Shown here: in pieces, positions 35,433 through 44,080 of the stretch
How the letters are laid out: every line of letters begins with the position of its first letter
Numbering within the stretch: position 1 is the first letter of the stretch
DNA from: Gordonia hongkongensis
GTDB taxonomy: Bacteria; Actinomycetota; Actinomycetes; Mycobacteriales; Mycobacteriaceae
NCBI RefSeq assembly: GCF_023078355.1
Contig: NZ_CP095552.1
Coordinates: 4,712,001 to 4,776,000, forward strand
DNA: 64,000 nucleotides
Reading direction: 5' to 3'
Made by a program: the position numbers and the translations under genes
The notes under the pieces: model-generated
Database searches by the model: none
What the model was told of the DNA's origin: nothing
Seen by the model: the letters and a program-made list of their open reading frames with translations, nothing else

Positions 35433-36249
35433 GTCGACACTCGAGAAGCCGGCCACGTCGACGACACTCCTCGAGACGGGCGGGCTGTCGGTCCGGTACG
35501 GCGGCGTCAGCGCCAACTCCGACATCGACATCTCGGTCTCGGCGGGCGAGATCGTCGGACTGATCGGACCCAACGGCGCGGGCAAGACCACGTTCGTCGA
35601 CGCGGTCACCGGATTCACCAAGGCCACCGGCACGGTGTCGTTGCGCGGGGAGAGACTGGACAAGGCGAGCCCCCATCGTCGACGCCGGGCCGGCATGGCC
35701 CGAACGTGGCAGGCGGGCGAACTGTTCACCGACCTCACCGTCGAGCAGAACCTGGCCGTGGCGGTCCAGCCGGTCGGCCTGCGTGCCATGCTCGCCGACG
35801 TCCTCAACGGTTCCCGTCCGCCCGCCGATGTCATCTCGTCGGCACTCGAACTCGTCGGCCTGGCCGATGCCGCCGACCAGTTCCCCGGCGAGCTGACCCT
35901 GGGACAGCAGAAACTTGTCGGTGTCGCGCGGGCGTTGGTCGGCGGGACGCAACTCGTCCTGCTGGACGAGCCGGCCGCCGGACTCGACACCCACGAGAGC
36001 CGCGACTTCGGGACCGAACTCCGCCGGATCGCGGCGACCGGTATCGGCATCCTGCTCATCGACCACGACATGTCGCTCGTCCTCGACGTGTGCGACCGCC
36101 TGTACGTGCTCGACTTCGGCCGGGTGATCGCCAGCGGGCCCCCGGCCGCCATCCAGGACGATCCGGCGGTCATCTCGGCCTACCTCGGCAGTCCCGAGGT
36201 GGACCCGGACGCCGCCCCGACCGGACCCGACCCGAAGGAAACGCGATGA
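35425..36249 (+). CDS. LivG-type ABC transporter ATPase
   Basis: 274 residues. Walker A is GPNGAGKTT, the signature region is LTLGQQKLVGVARAL, Walker B LVLLDEPAAGLD and the switch His is in IDHDMSL. ATG 35425 follows AGGAGGGTG and overlaps the end of the permease frame. It energises import of the substrate, probably a branched-chain amino acid or carboxylate. The signature has LGQQK rather than the usual LSGGQ, as is common in LivG. Confidence 0.92.
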   Translation: MSESTLEKPATSTTLLETGGLSVRYGGVSANSDIDISVSAGEIVGLIGPNGAGKTTFVDAVTGFTKATGTVSLRGERLDKASPHRRRRAGMARTWQAGELFTDLTVEQNLAVAVQPVGLRAMLADVLNGSRPPADVISSALELVGLADAADQFPGELTLGQQKLVGVARALVGGTQLVLLDEPAAGLDTHESRDFGTELRRIAATGIGILLIDHDMSLVLDVCDRLYVLDFGRVIASGPPAAIQDDPAVISAYLGSPEVDPDAAPTGPDPKETR

Positions 36250-37022
36250 GCGCGCACGCCGCCCCCGGCCAGGCGACACCGGACCCGACGACACCGGATT
36301 CGACGACCCCGGTGTTGACGATCGACGACGTCACCGTCGGTTACGGCGGGGTTCCCGCCGTCCGCGGTCTCAGCGCCGCCGTCCGTCCCGGCGAGATCCT
36401 CGCGCTGCTCGGTCCGAACGGGGCGGGCAAGACGACGAGTCTGCTCGCCGCGGTCGGTGCCCTCGGACTGATGTCGGGCACGGTGACCGCCCTCGGCGAC
36501 CCCATCGACCGTCGCATCGAACGCAACGCGCGGCGCGGGATCACCCTGGTCCCCGACACCCGGGGCGTCTTCCACCGTCTGTCGGTGTCGGACAATCTCC
36601 GTCTCGCCAAGCGTCGTAACGGGCCCGACCTCGACACCGTCTACCAGTACTTCCCGAAGCTCAAGACGATGCGGGGCCGACGCTGCGGCAATCTCTCCGG
36701 CGGCGAACAGCAGATGCTCGCACTCGCCAAGGCGCTGCTGGCGGACCCGAAGGTCCTCCTCATCGACGAGCTGAGCCTGGGCCTGTCCCCGGTCGCGGTC
36801 CAGGACCTGCTGCCCCGGCTCCGGTCGATCGCCGACGAACACCAGATGGCTGTCGTCCTCGTCGAACAGCACATCGATCTCGCCCTCGGCATCGCCGACG
36901 CCGCCATCGTGCTCCATCACGGTCGGGTCGCGCTCTCGGCACCCGCGAGCGAACTCCGCAACCGGCGGGACATGGTCGAGGCGGCCTACTTCGGGCGCAC
37001 CGTCGAGGACCGCGCCTCCTAG
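36246..37022 (+). CDS. LivF-type ABC transporter ATPase
   Basis: 258 residues. Walker A is GPNGAGKTT, signature NLSGGEQQMLALAKAL, Walker B VLLIDELSLGLSP, and VEQHIDLAL supplies the H-loop. The ATG overlaps the LivG stop (ATGA), showing tight translational coupling. An N-terminal Pro/Thr/Asp-rich segment of about 22 residues precedes the domain. Together with LivG it forms the ATPase pair of the uptake system. Confidence 0.93.
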   Translation: MSAHAAPGQATPDPTTPDSTTPVLTIDDVTVGYGGVPAVRGLSAAVRPGEILALLGPNGAGKTTSLLAAVGALGLMSGTVTALGDPIDRRIERNARRGITLVPDTRGVFHRLSVSDNLRLAKRRNGPDLDTVYQYFPKLKTMRGRRCGNLSGGEQQMLALAKALLADPKVLLIDELSLGLSPVAVQDLLPRLRSIADEHQMAVVLVEQHIDLALGIADAAIVLHHGRVALSAPASELRNRRDMVEAAYFGRTVEDRAS

Positions 37023-37071
37023 GGCCGCGCGGTCTGCAGGCGTACGGACGAGACGACGGAACCGGGACGAC

Positions 37072-37749
37072 GTGGCCACCGGAGACACCGACGATCCGGT
37101 GGCCACGGACGCCGGCGTCGTACGACCGGCCCGCAACACCCGCAATCGGCCCACCGACGACGAGTTGCTCGACGCCGCATGCGCGGTCATCGCCGAGGTC
37201 GGTGCCGAGCGCACCACGATGACCGCCATCGCCGAACGCGGCGGCACCACCCGGGTCACCCTCTACGCACACTTCGGGTCCCGCGACGAGCTGGTCAACC
37301 GGGTGATGACCCGCGAGCTCGACACGTTCACCTCGTTCATGTTCGAGGTGTACGACGCGAGTGAGGACATGCCGTACGGTGCCCGCGCCCGCTACTCGGT
37401 GCAGGCCCTGTTCGACTACGCCCGACGCCACCCGGCAGGTCTGCGTGTCCTCATCGGCCACCGGGAGGGTGGCAGTGACCGCCGGTTGTACGCCGCGCTC
37501 GAACCCCGTATCGCCGCACGCCTACGCCAGAACTACGCCGAACGCGGCGCGCGGATCGCGGCCAGTGCCGACACCCTCGCGTCGCTCCTGCTGGGGATGA
37601 GCCTCGACGTCGCCCACCGCGCGCTGATCGTCGACGGCGCCGGCGTCGACGAGGCCTGCGACCTCGCGATCACCGCGACCCTCGCCGTGCTCCGCGACGT
37701 CCGCGCGGACCAGCTGCGCGCTCTCGACGAATCGCTCGGGCAGCGCTGA
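37072..37749 (+). CDS. TetR-family regulator downstream of the Liv-type operon
   Basis: 225 residues. HTH at about residues 40-75 (TTMTAIAERGGTTRVTLYAHFGSRDELV). A GTG 37072 start is used; the first 20 residues are disordered. It is co-oriented with the uptake operon, 49 bp after livF, so it could be part of it and regulate it. Ligand unknown. Confidence 0.87.
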   Translation: MATGDTDDPVATDAGVVRPARNTRNRPTDDELLDAACAVIAEVGAERTTMTAIAERGGTTRVTLYAHFGSRDELVNRVMTRELDTFTSFMFEVYDASEDMPYGARARYSVQALFDYARRHPAGLRVLIGHREGGSDRRLYAALEPRIAARLRQNYAERGARIAASADTLASLLLGMSLDVAHRALIVDGAGVDEACDLAITATLAVLRDVRADQLRALDESLGQR

Positions 37750-37795
37750 ACCCGTGACAGGCGGTCGACACGGGCGCGCTCAGGACCCGGGGCGG

Positions 37796-39283
37796 TCACC
37801 CCAGCCAGCGGCCGGCCCGCCGGCTGTGGCCCGCCTTCGTCGCCGCGGGCAACCGGTCGTAGGCCCGGGCGAGGAAGTTCGACCGCGCATTGGCCTCGAA
37901 GACGTCCCGGTGGTCGCGAACGAACGTCCAGTACAGCCCGTCCCAGTCCGCGGCCCAGTCGCCGGGCGGTATGTCCGACATCTTCTTCAGATAGTTGCTG
38001 CCCGAGACGTAGGGCTTGGTGGTGATCGCCTCACCGGCCGCGAACTGACTCATCGCGTACACGTTGGGGACCATCACCCAGTCGTAGGCGTCGACGAACA
38101 TCTCCATGAACCACTCGTAGATCTGCTCCGGGTCGATGCGGAGCAGGCACATCGCGTTGCCCAGGACCATCAATCTCTCGATGTGGTGGGCATACCCGTT
38201 GGCGAGAATCCGCCGGATGACGAGATCGACCGGCTCGAGTCCGGTCTCGGCGGTCCACCACCCGTCGGACAGCTTCCGATCGTGGCCCAGATGATTCCGG
38301 CTCCGGAGGGCACGCCCGCGGGTCTCGTACGACGCCCGCATGTACTCCCGCCAGCCGATCAGCTGCCGCACGAACCCTTCGACGCTGGCCAGCGGGACAC
38401 GGTTACGTCCACCGGCCTCGAGCGCCCTTCTCAGCACCGTTCGCGGGCTCAGGAGCCCGGTGTTGAGTGCGGGCGTCAGCAATGAATGGAAGACGAACGG
38501 GTGCTCGGTGCTGATCGCATCCTCGTAGGGTCCGAACTCCGCGAACCGGTCGGCCAGGAACTGCTCGAGCATGGCCCGCGCCTCGTCGTGGGCGGTGGGC
38601 CAGGCGAAACCGTCGGCGTCGCCCGGGTTGTCGGGGAACTCGTCGGCCACCCAGGCGATCGCGGCGTCGACCTCGGGATGTCGCGCCGGCGGTGTCGGTT
38701 GCGGGACCTCACGGTTCTTCGGCAGTTTCTTCCGGTTCTCGGTGTCGAAACTCCACCGACCGCCCGCCGGTTTGCCGTCGTCGTCGACGAGGATGCCGAG
38801 CCGTCGTCGCTGCCAGGTGTAGAACTGCTGCATCCGCGGTCGCTTGCCGGCGAAGAACTCGTGGATCTGCGCACGGGTGGTGAGGAAGTTCGGACTCTCG
38901 ACGATGTCGTCGGCCGCGAGTGGACACCCGGCGTGCTGGAAGGCCGCCAGCAGGTCGCCCGTCAGCCAGTCGTCGACGACGTCGTACAGGTGAACCGACG
39001 CCGGCGCCCGGCGGGACAGGTACTCCACGAGCTGATCGTGACTGGACTCCTCCGCGTCGGTCTCGAGCACGTCGACCTCGAAACCCCGGTCCCGCAGCCG
39101 GTCTGCGAACCTGCGCATACTCGCCCGGTGCAGGACGAGTTTCTGCACGTGGAACCGGTACTGCCGGAACATCAGATCGTGTTCGACGAGGACGAAGCGG
39201 GTGCCGGGGTCCGCGTCGAGGTGCGACTCGAACAACTGATGCGGCAGCACCACGCGGACGACATCGCCGGACGGACCTGACAT
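37796..39283 (-). CDS. Cryptochrome/photolyase-related protein (FeS-BCP/PhrB-like), Fe-S cysteines mostly absent
   Basis: 495 residues of the bacterial cryptochrome/(6-4) photolyase group that binds FAD and repairs or senses light. Family blocks are LPHQLFESH, YTWQRRRLGILVD, EGFVRQLIGWREYMR, WWTAETGLEPVD, EWFMEMFVDAYDWVMVPNVYAMSQFA and the YVSGSNYLKKMSD region, quoted here in part as FVDAYDWVMVPN. Classical members coordinate a 4Fe-4S cluster with four cysteines, three of them near the C-terminus. Here that segment reads SDIPPGDWAADWDGLYW with no cysteine, and only two Cys exist in the whole protein (AGCPLA, AMCLLR). So the cluster is probably lost. ATG 39283 follows GAGGAGAG. Confidence 0.85.
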   Translation of the reverse strand: MSGPSGDVVRVVLPHQLFESHLDADPGTRFVLVEHDLMFRQYRFHVQKLVLHRASMRRFADRLRDRGFEVDVLETDAEESSHDQLVEYLSRRAPASVHLYDVVDDWLTGDLLAAFQHAGCPLAADDIVESPNFLTTRAQIHEFFAGKRPRMQQFYTWQRRRLGILVDDDGKPAGGRWSFDTENRKKLPKNREVPQPTPPARHPEVDAAIAWVADEFPDNPGDADGFAWPTAHDEARAMLEQFLADRFAEFGPYEDAISTEHPFVFHSLLTPALNTGLLSPRTVLRRALEAGGRNRVPLASVEGFVRQLIGWREYMRASYETRGRALRSRNHLGHDRKLSDGWWTAETGLEPVDLVIRRILANGYAHHIERLMVLGNAMCLLRIDPEQIYEWFMEMFVDAYDWVMVPNVYAMSQFAAGEAITTKPYVSGSNYLKKMSDIPPGDWAADWDGLYWTFVRDHRDVFEANARSNFLARAYDRLPAATKAGHSRRAGRWLG

Positions 39284-39459
39284 CGGCTCTCCTCTCGCCC
39301 CCGCTACACGCTCCCGACTTGGACGGCCCCCTCAAGGGCCGGACAAGTCGACCCCAAGTTCGCACCAAGCGCCCGGCGACATCCTGTCGTTCATCACCCG
39401 AACACCACGATGAGCCGCCGAGACCGGGCACCCGCCCACTCCAGACGATAGGAACCACG

Positions 39460-40095
39460 ATGTCGCGCAGCACCGCCAGCTATTCGCACCCCTCCGACGA
39501 TCGGATTGCCGAGTCCGGCGGCGACGTGCCGTCCGTGGACAGGCCCCTCTGGCAGCTGGGCCGGCGTGCCACGGTCATCGCGGCCTGCGTGGGCTTCGCC
39601 GCCCTCGCGGCCTGCAGTGTCAGCGTCGGCACGCAGTCGATCGAAGAGGCCTCCGACATCGACGTGGGCGAGTGCCTGCAGATCGGTGCCGAAGCCGGTG
39701 AAGGCAAGGTCGAGGCGACCAAGGCCGAGTGCGAAGGCACCGAGGGACTCACCTTCTACGCGGCCGACAAGGTCAGCACGTCGGCGGAGTGCGGCACCCC
39801 CAACACCTCCGCGCTCACCTTCGGTGAAGGCGACCAGAAGCTCTGCCTCACACCCAACTTCGCCGTCGACACCTGCTACCAGATCCCGATCGGCGGCGGC
39901 AAACTCGCCGACTACCGTGAGGTCGCGTGCGACGCCTCCCCCGCGGAGAGCACCATCCTCGCCAAGACCGTCAGCCGCGGCGCAGACTCCCTCACCTGCA
40001 CCGAGGACGAGACGAAATGGGCTTTCACACAGCCGCTGTCGGTCAGTTACTGCCTGACCGAGGACGTCACGGCCGCGAGCCGATTCGACGGCTGA
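39460..40095 (+). CDS. Cysteine-rich lipoprotein of unknown function
   Basis: 211 residues. A hydrophilic N-terminus of about 35 residues precedes a membrane segment (ATVIAACVGFAALAAC) with an LAAC lipobox. The mature part contains eight further cysteines (for example GECLQ, AECEG, TCYQ, SYCLT), enough for four disulfides outside the membrane. It resembles LppU-like mycolata lipoproteins in layout, but I do not recognise a function. Its 3' end overlaps the convergent MpaB-family gene by 49 bp. Confidence 0.72.
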   Translation: MSRSTASYSHPSDDRIAESGGDVPSVDRPLWQLGRRATVIAACVGFAALAACSVSVGTQSIEEASDIDVGECLQIGAEAGEGKVEATKAECEGTEGLTFYAADKVSTSAECGTPNTSALTFGEGDQKLCLTPNFAVDTCYQIPIGGGKLADYREVACDASPAESTILAKTVSRGADSLTCTEDETKWAFTQPLSVSYCLTEDVTAASRFDG

Positions 40096-41285
40096 GCGGC
40101 GGCCTGCGGGCCGGGCGCCGCGTCGACGAGGTCGTGGGTGACGCGGTAGTCCTCCCGCATCCGCGCCATGGCGACATCCCTTGCGCGATACGATTTCTCG
40201 ACGCGTGCTCGTGCCCGCCGGGCGCCACCTACCCGCTGCGCCGAATCCGCCACCGCGAGAACCGGTCCGACCCGTCTCAGCACATGTGTGAACCGGCCGT
40301 CGGGGATTCCGAGCGCGTCGGCGTCGGCGTCACCGATGAACACCCGCTGCAGTCCGTGCATGGTCTTCGTGGCCAGCCGGCGTCGCAGGGCCTGCGGCCC
40401 CGGGAACACCGCGGCCAGTTCGGGCACCAGATAGTCGCCGGTCAACGCGACCACGAAATCCCGGTCGTCGGGACCCGGCCCCGGCGAGGTCAGCCGATAG
40501 AGCTCTTCGATCCGGACGTGGTCGGCCTCGCAGACCGGGTTGAGCTCGGGGCTCATCCCGACCACATGCCCCACGTACCGCCACAGGTGATAGATGTCGT
40601 CGAGTTCGCGGTCGGTGAACCGCACCCCCAGCTTGTGCATCGCGTCGATCGCGATGTGCCCGAACTCGGCGATCGTGAACGCCATGTACGGCTGCGGAAT
40701 CGGCACGCCCCACGCGGTCTCGTCCCAGTCTCCGCGCTTGAGCAGCATGGAACGGACATGTGCGTGGATCATCCGGACCCGCACCGTGTATGCGAAACCG
40801 TCGCCGCCGCGGCGCATCCCGCCGGGCGTCAGGACCTGTCCCAACCACTCACCGACCTCCACCGACCGCACCGCCGGCTGGGACACGTAACGCCCGGTGA
40901 CCGCAAGCGGCTTGCCCGCGATCGTGTTTCCCGCCCCACGGACCAGCGATGCCGCGCCGAGCACGATGCCCAGCGGTGCGGTGTTGACGACCAGCGCGTC
41001 GGCCGCGCGATTCATCCGATCATGATCGACCCAGTCGGGCTCGTCATCGAGGAACTCGAAGAGCGCGCGCAGCGAGTCGGTCGCGTCGTCGACCGAGTCG
41101 ATGCCGTTCTTCAGCGCCGCCCGCAGCACTGTCGTGGTCGGGCCGCCGGGTTGCCGGTCGGCGGCCACGGCGTCGGCGAGCGGGTCGGCGATCCACATCT
41201 GATCGAGCCAGTCGCGGCCGGCTGTCCCGAACCGCTGCACGGCGAGGTCGGTGTTCACGAGGTCGGCGGGTGCGCTCCGTTCCAT
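40047..41285 (-). CDS. DUF2236 oxygenase (MpaB/latex-clearing-protein family)
   Basis: 412 residues of the heme-dependent MpaB/Lcp family, whose best-known members cleave rubber or act in mycophenolic acid synthesis. The block YTVRVRMIHAHVRSMLL, followed by WGVPIPQPYMAFTIAEFGH, contains the histidine expected to bind heme. There is no signal peptide, unlike secreted rubber-cleaving Lcp, so an intracellular substrate is likely. It is divergent from a TetR gene 45 bp away that is the obvious regulator. Which substrate is unknown; rubber cleavage should not be assumed. Confidence 0.82.
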   Translation of the reverse strand: MERSAPADLVNTDLAVQRFGTAGRDWLDQMWIADPLADAVAADRQPGGPTTTVLRAALKNGIDSVDDATDSLRALFEFLDDEPDWVDHDRMNRAADALVVNTAPLGIVLGAASLVRGAGNTIAGKPLAVTGRYVSQPAVRSVEVGEWLGQVLTPGGMRRGGDGFAYTVRVRMIHAHVRSMLLKRGDWDETAWGVPIPQPYMAFTIAEFGHIAIDAMHKLGVRFTDRELDDIYHLWRYVGHVVGMSPELNPVCEADHVRIEELYRLTSPGPGPDDRDFVVALTGDYLVPELAAVFPGPQALRRRLATKTMHGLQRVFIGDADADALGIPDGRFTHVLRRVGPVLAVADSAQRVGGARRARARVEKSYRARDVAMARMREDYRVTHDLVDAAPGPQAAAQPSNRLAAVTSSVRQ

Positions 41286-41330
41286 GAATCCATGAGAACA
41301 CGAGCAATCCTCACTTACTATTCACTTTTG

Positions 41331-41996
41331 ATGGCATCGTCGACGACTCCCAAAACCACCGCATCGCAACGGCGCAAGGCACCCGAGCAGCAGCGTAGTC
41401 GCGAGATGAGGCAGCGCCTCCTCACGTCGGCGCTCACTCTCCTGGAGCGTCGTCCGGGCCGACGGCCCACCACCGCCGAACTCGCCGACCACGCGCACGT
41501 CAGCATCGGGACGGTGTATCGCTACTTCGCCGACATGGACGCGATCATCGAGGAGCTGCGCCTCGCGGCCGTTCACGACATCACCGCCACCCTCGCGAGC
41601 GGGATCGGCCGGGCGATGGATCAGCAACCGGACACCGCGATGGTCACGGTGGTCGAGACCCTCGTGTCATCGTTCGAGTCACATGCGCCGGTACTGCGCG
41701 CCTCGCTCGAGATCGGCGAACACGGCTTCGGCGACGCCTGGGCCGAGGTAGAGGGACCGCTCCTTCCGCTGGCGCGGATCCTCCCGTCACGGATGAGGCC
41801 CGACCTCGACGATCGGGCGATCGACGAACTGGTCTTCCTCACCATGGGCGCGACCGCGAGCCTGTGCCTGCGCATCGCCCTGCAACGCCCGCGCGAGGCC
41901 GACCGGACCTCGCTCATCGCGATGGCGGCACGAATGTTGTTGGCGGCCTTCGACTCACCGCCGTCGGGCAGTGCTGGTCGAGTAAGTGCTGGGTGA
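41331..41996 (+). CDS. TetR-family regulator divergent from the DUF2236 oxygenase
   Basis: 221 residues. The HTH (TTAELADHAHVSIGTVYRYFADMDAII) follows a basic N-terminal arm. ATG 41331 is used. The 45-bp space shared with the oxygenase gene contains a TCACTT direct repeat (near 41310 and 41322) that may be the operator. It is followed by a convergent MFS gene only 9 bp away. Confidence 0.87.
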   Translation: MASSTTPKTTASQRRKAPEQQRSREMRQRLLTSALTLLERRPGRRPTTAELADHAHVSIGTVYRYFADMDAIIEELRLAAVHDITATLASGIGRAMDQQPDTAMVTVVETLVSSFESHAPVLRASLEIGEHGFGDAWAEVEGPLLPLARILPSRMRPDLDDRAIDELVFLTMGATASLCLRIALQRPREADRTSLIAMAARMLLAAFDSPPSGSAGRVSAG

Positions 41997-42005
41997 GTCG
42001 GCGAC

Positions 42006-43586
42006 TCAGAGGCTGCGCTGTTTCGCGTACTCCGCCATCGCCGTTCGCTCCGCCTCGTGTCTGGGGTAGAAGAAGAACACCACCGCCGCACCCACCACCA
42101 CGATGGCGGCCGCCGCGCCGTAGGCGTTCTTGTCGCCCTGTACGAACGCGTCGCGGGCCGCAGCGATGATCTGATCGGCGTACTGCGGATAGCGCTCGGC
42201 CAGGACCTCGGCACTCGAGAACGACTTCGTCAGCGCGGCCTCGGTCTGTTCGGTGACCTGATCGGCCTGCGGCGAACCGGAGATGGTGTCCCGCAATTGA
42301 TTCGCGTAACCCGCGGTGAGGATCGCGCCGAGGGTGGACTGCAGGATCGCGCCGCCGAGGTCGCGCTGCAGATCGGACATGCTCGACGCCATGCCCGCGC
42401 GCTGCACCGGCACCGAACCGGTCAGCGATTGCGAGGCCGGGGTTCCGGCGAGACCGACGCCCACCCCGACGAGGACGTAGACCAGACCGACATGCCAGAA
42501 GTGGGCGTCCTCATCCCAGGTGAGCATCGCGAGCACCAGGCCGACGACGATGAAGGCGTAACCGGACAGCAGCGTGAACCGCGAACCCATGCTCTGCACG
42601 AGTTTGGCCGAGCGCGGGGCCACAACGATCATGGCGGCCGCGGCTGGCAGGATCGTGGCGCCGGCCGCCAGCGTCGAATAACCGAGCACGTTCTGCATGT
42701 ACTGCTGGCCGATGAACATCGCGCCCATGAGCGTGCCGAACACGATGAGCCCGCCCACCGCCGCGACCCAGAAGGTGCGTCGGGCTGCGATCCGCAGGTC
42801 GAAGAGCGGAACCCGCACGCGCAGCTGCCGCCAGACGAAACCCGCCCCTGCCAGCAGCGCGATCGCGGCCAGGATGTAGACCTGCAGTCGCTGATCGGAG
42901 TTCGGGGCGAAGTTGATCGCCAGCACCAGCGAGCCCACCATCACGATGGACACGACGCCGCCCAGGTTGTCGACGACCGCCGCCTGGTCGCCGTTGTCGT
43001 CGGGCACCAACCGCCACGCCGCGATCAGCGCGACGACGGCGAGCGGCAGGGTCACCAGGAACACCGAGTGCCAGGCCAGGATCTCGAGGAGTGCCCCGGA
43101 CAGGACCGGTCCCAGCGCCGAGATCGCACCGCCGAATGCCGACCACGCGGCGATCGCCCGGACCCGTTTCGGCCCCGACCACAGTGCGGTGATCACCGCG
43201 AGGGTGGTCGGGAAGGCCAGGCCCGCGGCGATGCCGCCCACCAGACGAGCTCCGAACAGGACCTCGACGTTGGGCGCGAATCCGGCGACGAGCGACGCCG
43301 GGATCGACAGGCACATGCCGATGACCAGCATCCGCTTGCGCCCGTGCCGATCTCCCAGCGCGCCGAAGTAGAGCACCGACGCCGCCAGGCCCAGCGAGTA
43401 ACCGACCGCGACCAGGTTCAACTGCGTCGAACTCGCGTCGAGCGCCTTGCCGATGTCGGGTAGCGCGACATTCGCCACCGCGAGATTGATGTTGGCCACC
43501 CCGGCGACCAGGATCAGCGCGACCAGGATCGCCTTCGCCCGCTTCGGAGCCGTCCCCGCCTCGACCTCGGCCGTTGTCGACGTCAT
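42006..43586 (-). CDS. MFS drug-efflux transporter, DHA2 (EmrB/QacA) family
   Basis: 526 residues with about 14 helices. Motif GALGDRHGRKRMLVIG after helix 2, and ANVALPDIGKAL near the N-terminus, are the standard DHA2 signatures. A long extracytoplasmic segment (about residues 425-485, VTEQTEAALTKSFSSAEVLAERYPQYADQI in part) sits before the last helix, as in QacA-like pumps. It ends in a basic cytoplasmic tail. No adjacent dedicated regulator; the convergent TetR serves the oxygenase more plausibly. Confidence 0.9.
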   Translation of the reverse strand: MTSTTAEVEAGTAPKRAKAILVALILVAGVANINLAVANVALPDIGKALDASSTQLNLVAVGYSLGLAASVLYFGALGDRHGRKRMLVIGMCLSIPASLVAGFAPNVEVLFGARLVGGIAAGLAFPTTLAVITALWSGPKRVRAIAAWSAFGGAISALGPVLSGALLEILAWHSVFLVTLPLAVVALIAAWRLVPDDNGDQAAVVDNLGGVVSIVMVGSLVLAINFAPNSDQRLQVYILAAIALLAGAGFVWRQLRVRVPLFDLRIAARRTFWVAAVGGLIVFGTLMGAMFIGQQYMQNVLGYSTLAAGATILPAAAAMIVVAPRSAKLVQSMGSRFTLLSGYAFIVVGLVLAMLTWDEDAHFWHVGLVYVLVGVGVGLAGTPASQSLTGSVPVQRAGMASSMSDLQRDLGGAILQSTLGAILTAGYANQLRDTISGSPQADQVTEQTEAALTKSFSSAEVLAERYPQYADQIIAAARDAFVQGDKNAYGAAAAIVVVGAAVVFFFYPRHEAERTAMAEYAKQRSL

Positions 43587-43688
43587 CGGGGAATCGTACG
43601 TGCGCGAGCGCCATCGGGCCGGGGATCGGGACGCTCCGGCACGAAATGGTCACGCCGGCGTCGACTTCTGGTGGGGTACGAGGAATCC

Positions 43689-43727
43689 GTATGACGTCGT
43701 GCCCGGTTTCCGGGCACAGCGTCATAC
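43689..43727. terminator. Two-part 16-bp hairpin downstream of the small secreted protein
   Basis: GTATGACG and GTGCCCGG pair with CCGGGCAC and CGTCATAC, with a 2x2 internal loop (TC/AG) and a TTT turn. It lies 14 bp after the stop of the minus-strand small gene. No T-tract. Possible terminator for that gene. Confidence 0.6.
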
Positions 43728-43740
43728 AGCTCGGATCAGA

Positions 43741-43944
43741 TCAGAGGCAGACGCTGATGGTCACCGGCCCGATGGGGATGCCGAAGCAGATCGCCACCGA
43801 ACCGACGGCCTGCACCGGCTGCACCGGCTGCACCGGCGCCGGCGCGGCGGAAGCGGCCGGCGCGGTGGCCAGTCCGATCGCACAGGCGGCACCGACAGCG
43901 GCCACCCCGACAGACGTACGACGCATGATCCCGGACATGTTCAT
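43741..43944 (-). CDS. Small secreted protein (67 residues)
   Basis: A predicted precursor with a classical signal peptide (MRRTSVGVAAVGAACAIGLA, cleavage near ASA-AP, about residue 33). The mature peptide of about 34 residues begins APAPVQPVQPVQAV and ends with a hydrophobic two-cysteine stretch (ICFGIPIGPVTISVCL) that could form one disulfide. ATG 43944 follows GGGGAGCTG. It is co-oriented with an ATP-grasp gene 136 bp upstream. Not recognised; the signal, ribosome site and following hairpin support it as a real gene. Confidence 0.65.
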   Translation of the reverse strand: MNMSGIMRRTSVGVAAVGAACAIGLATAPAASAAPAPVQPVQPVQAVGSVAICFGIPIGPVTISVCL

Positions 43945-44080
43945 GAGCAGCTCCCCTCGAGCTCGAGTCCCCCCGGACAACCCTGCGGATGGGGTCAACA
44001 CGCAGGTGATGGTGACTCGAGATTCTACGCCCCGGCGTAGGCGTCGTCCCCATCCCGAAGGGCCGAATCCGCGACGGGTG

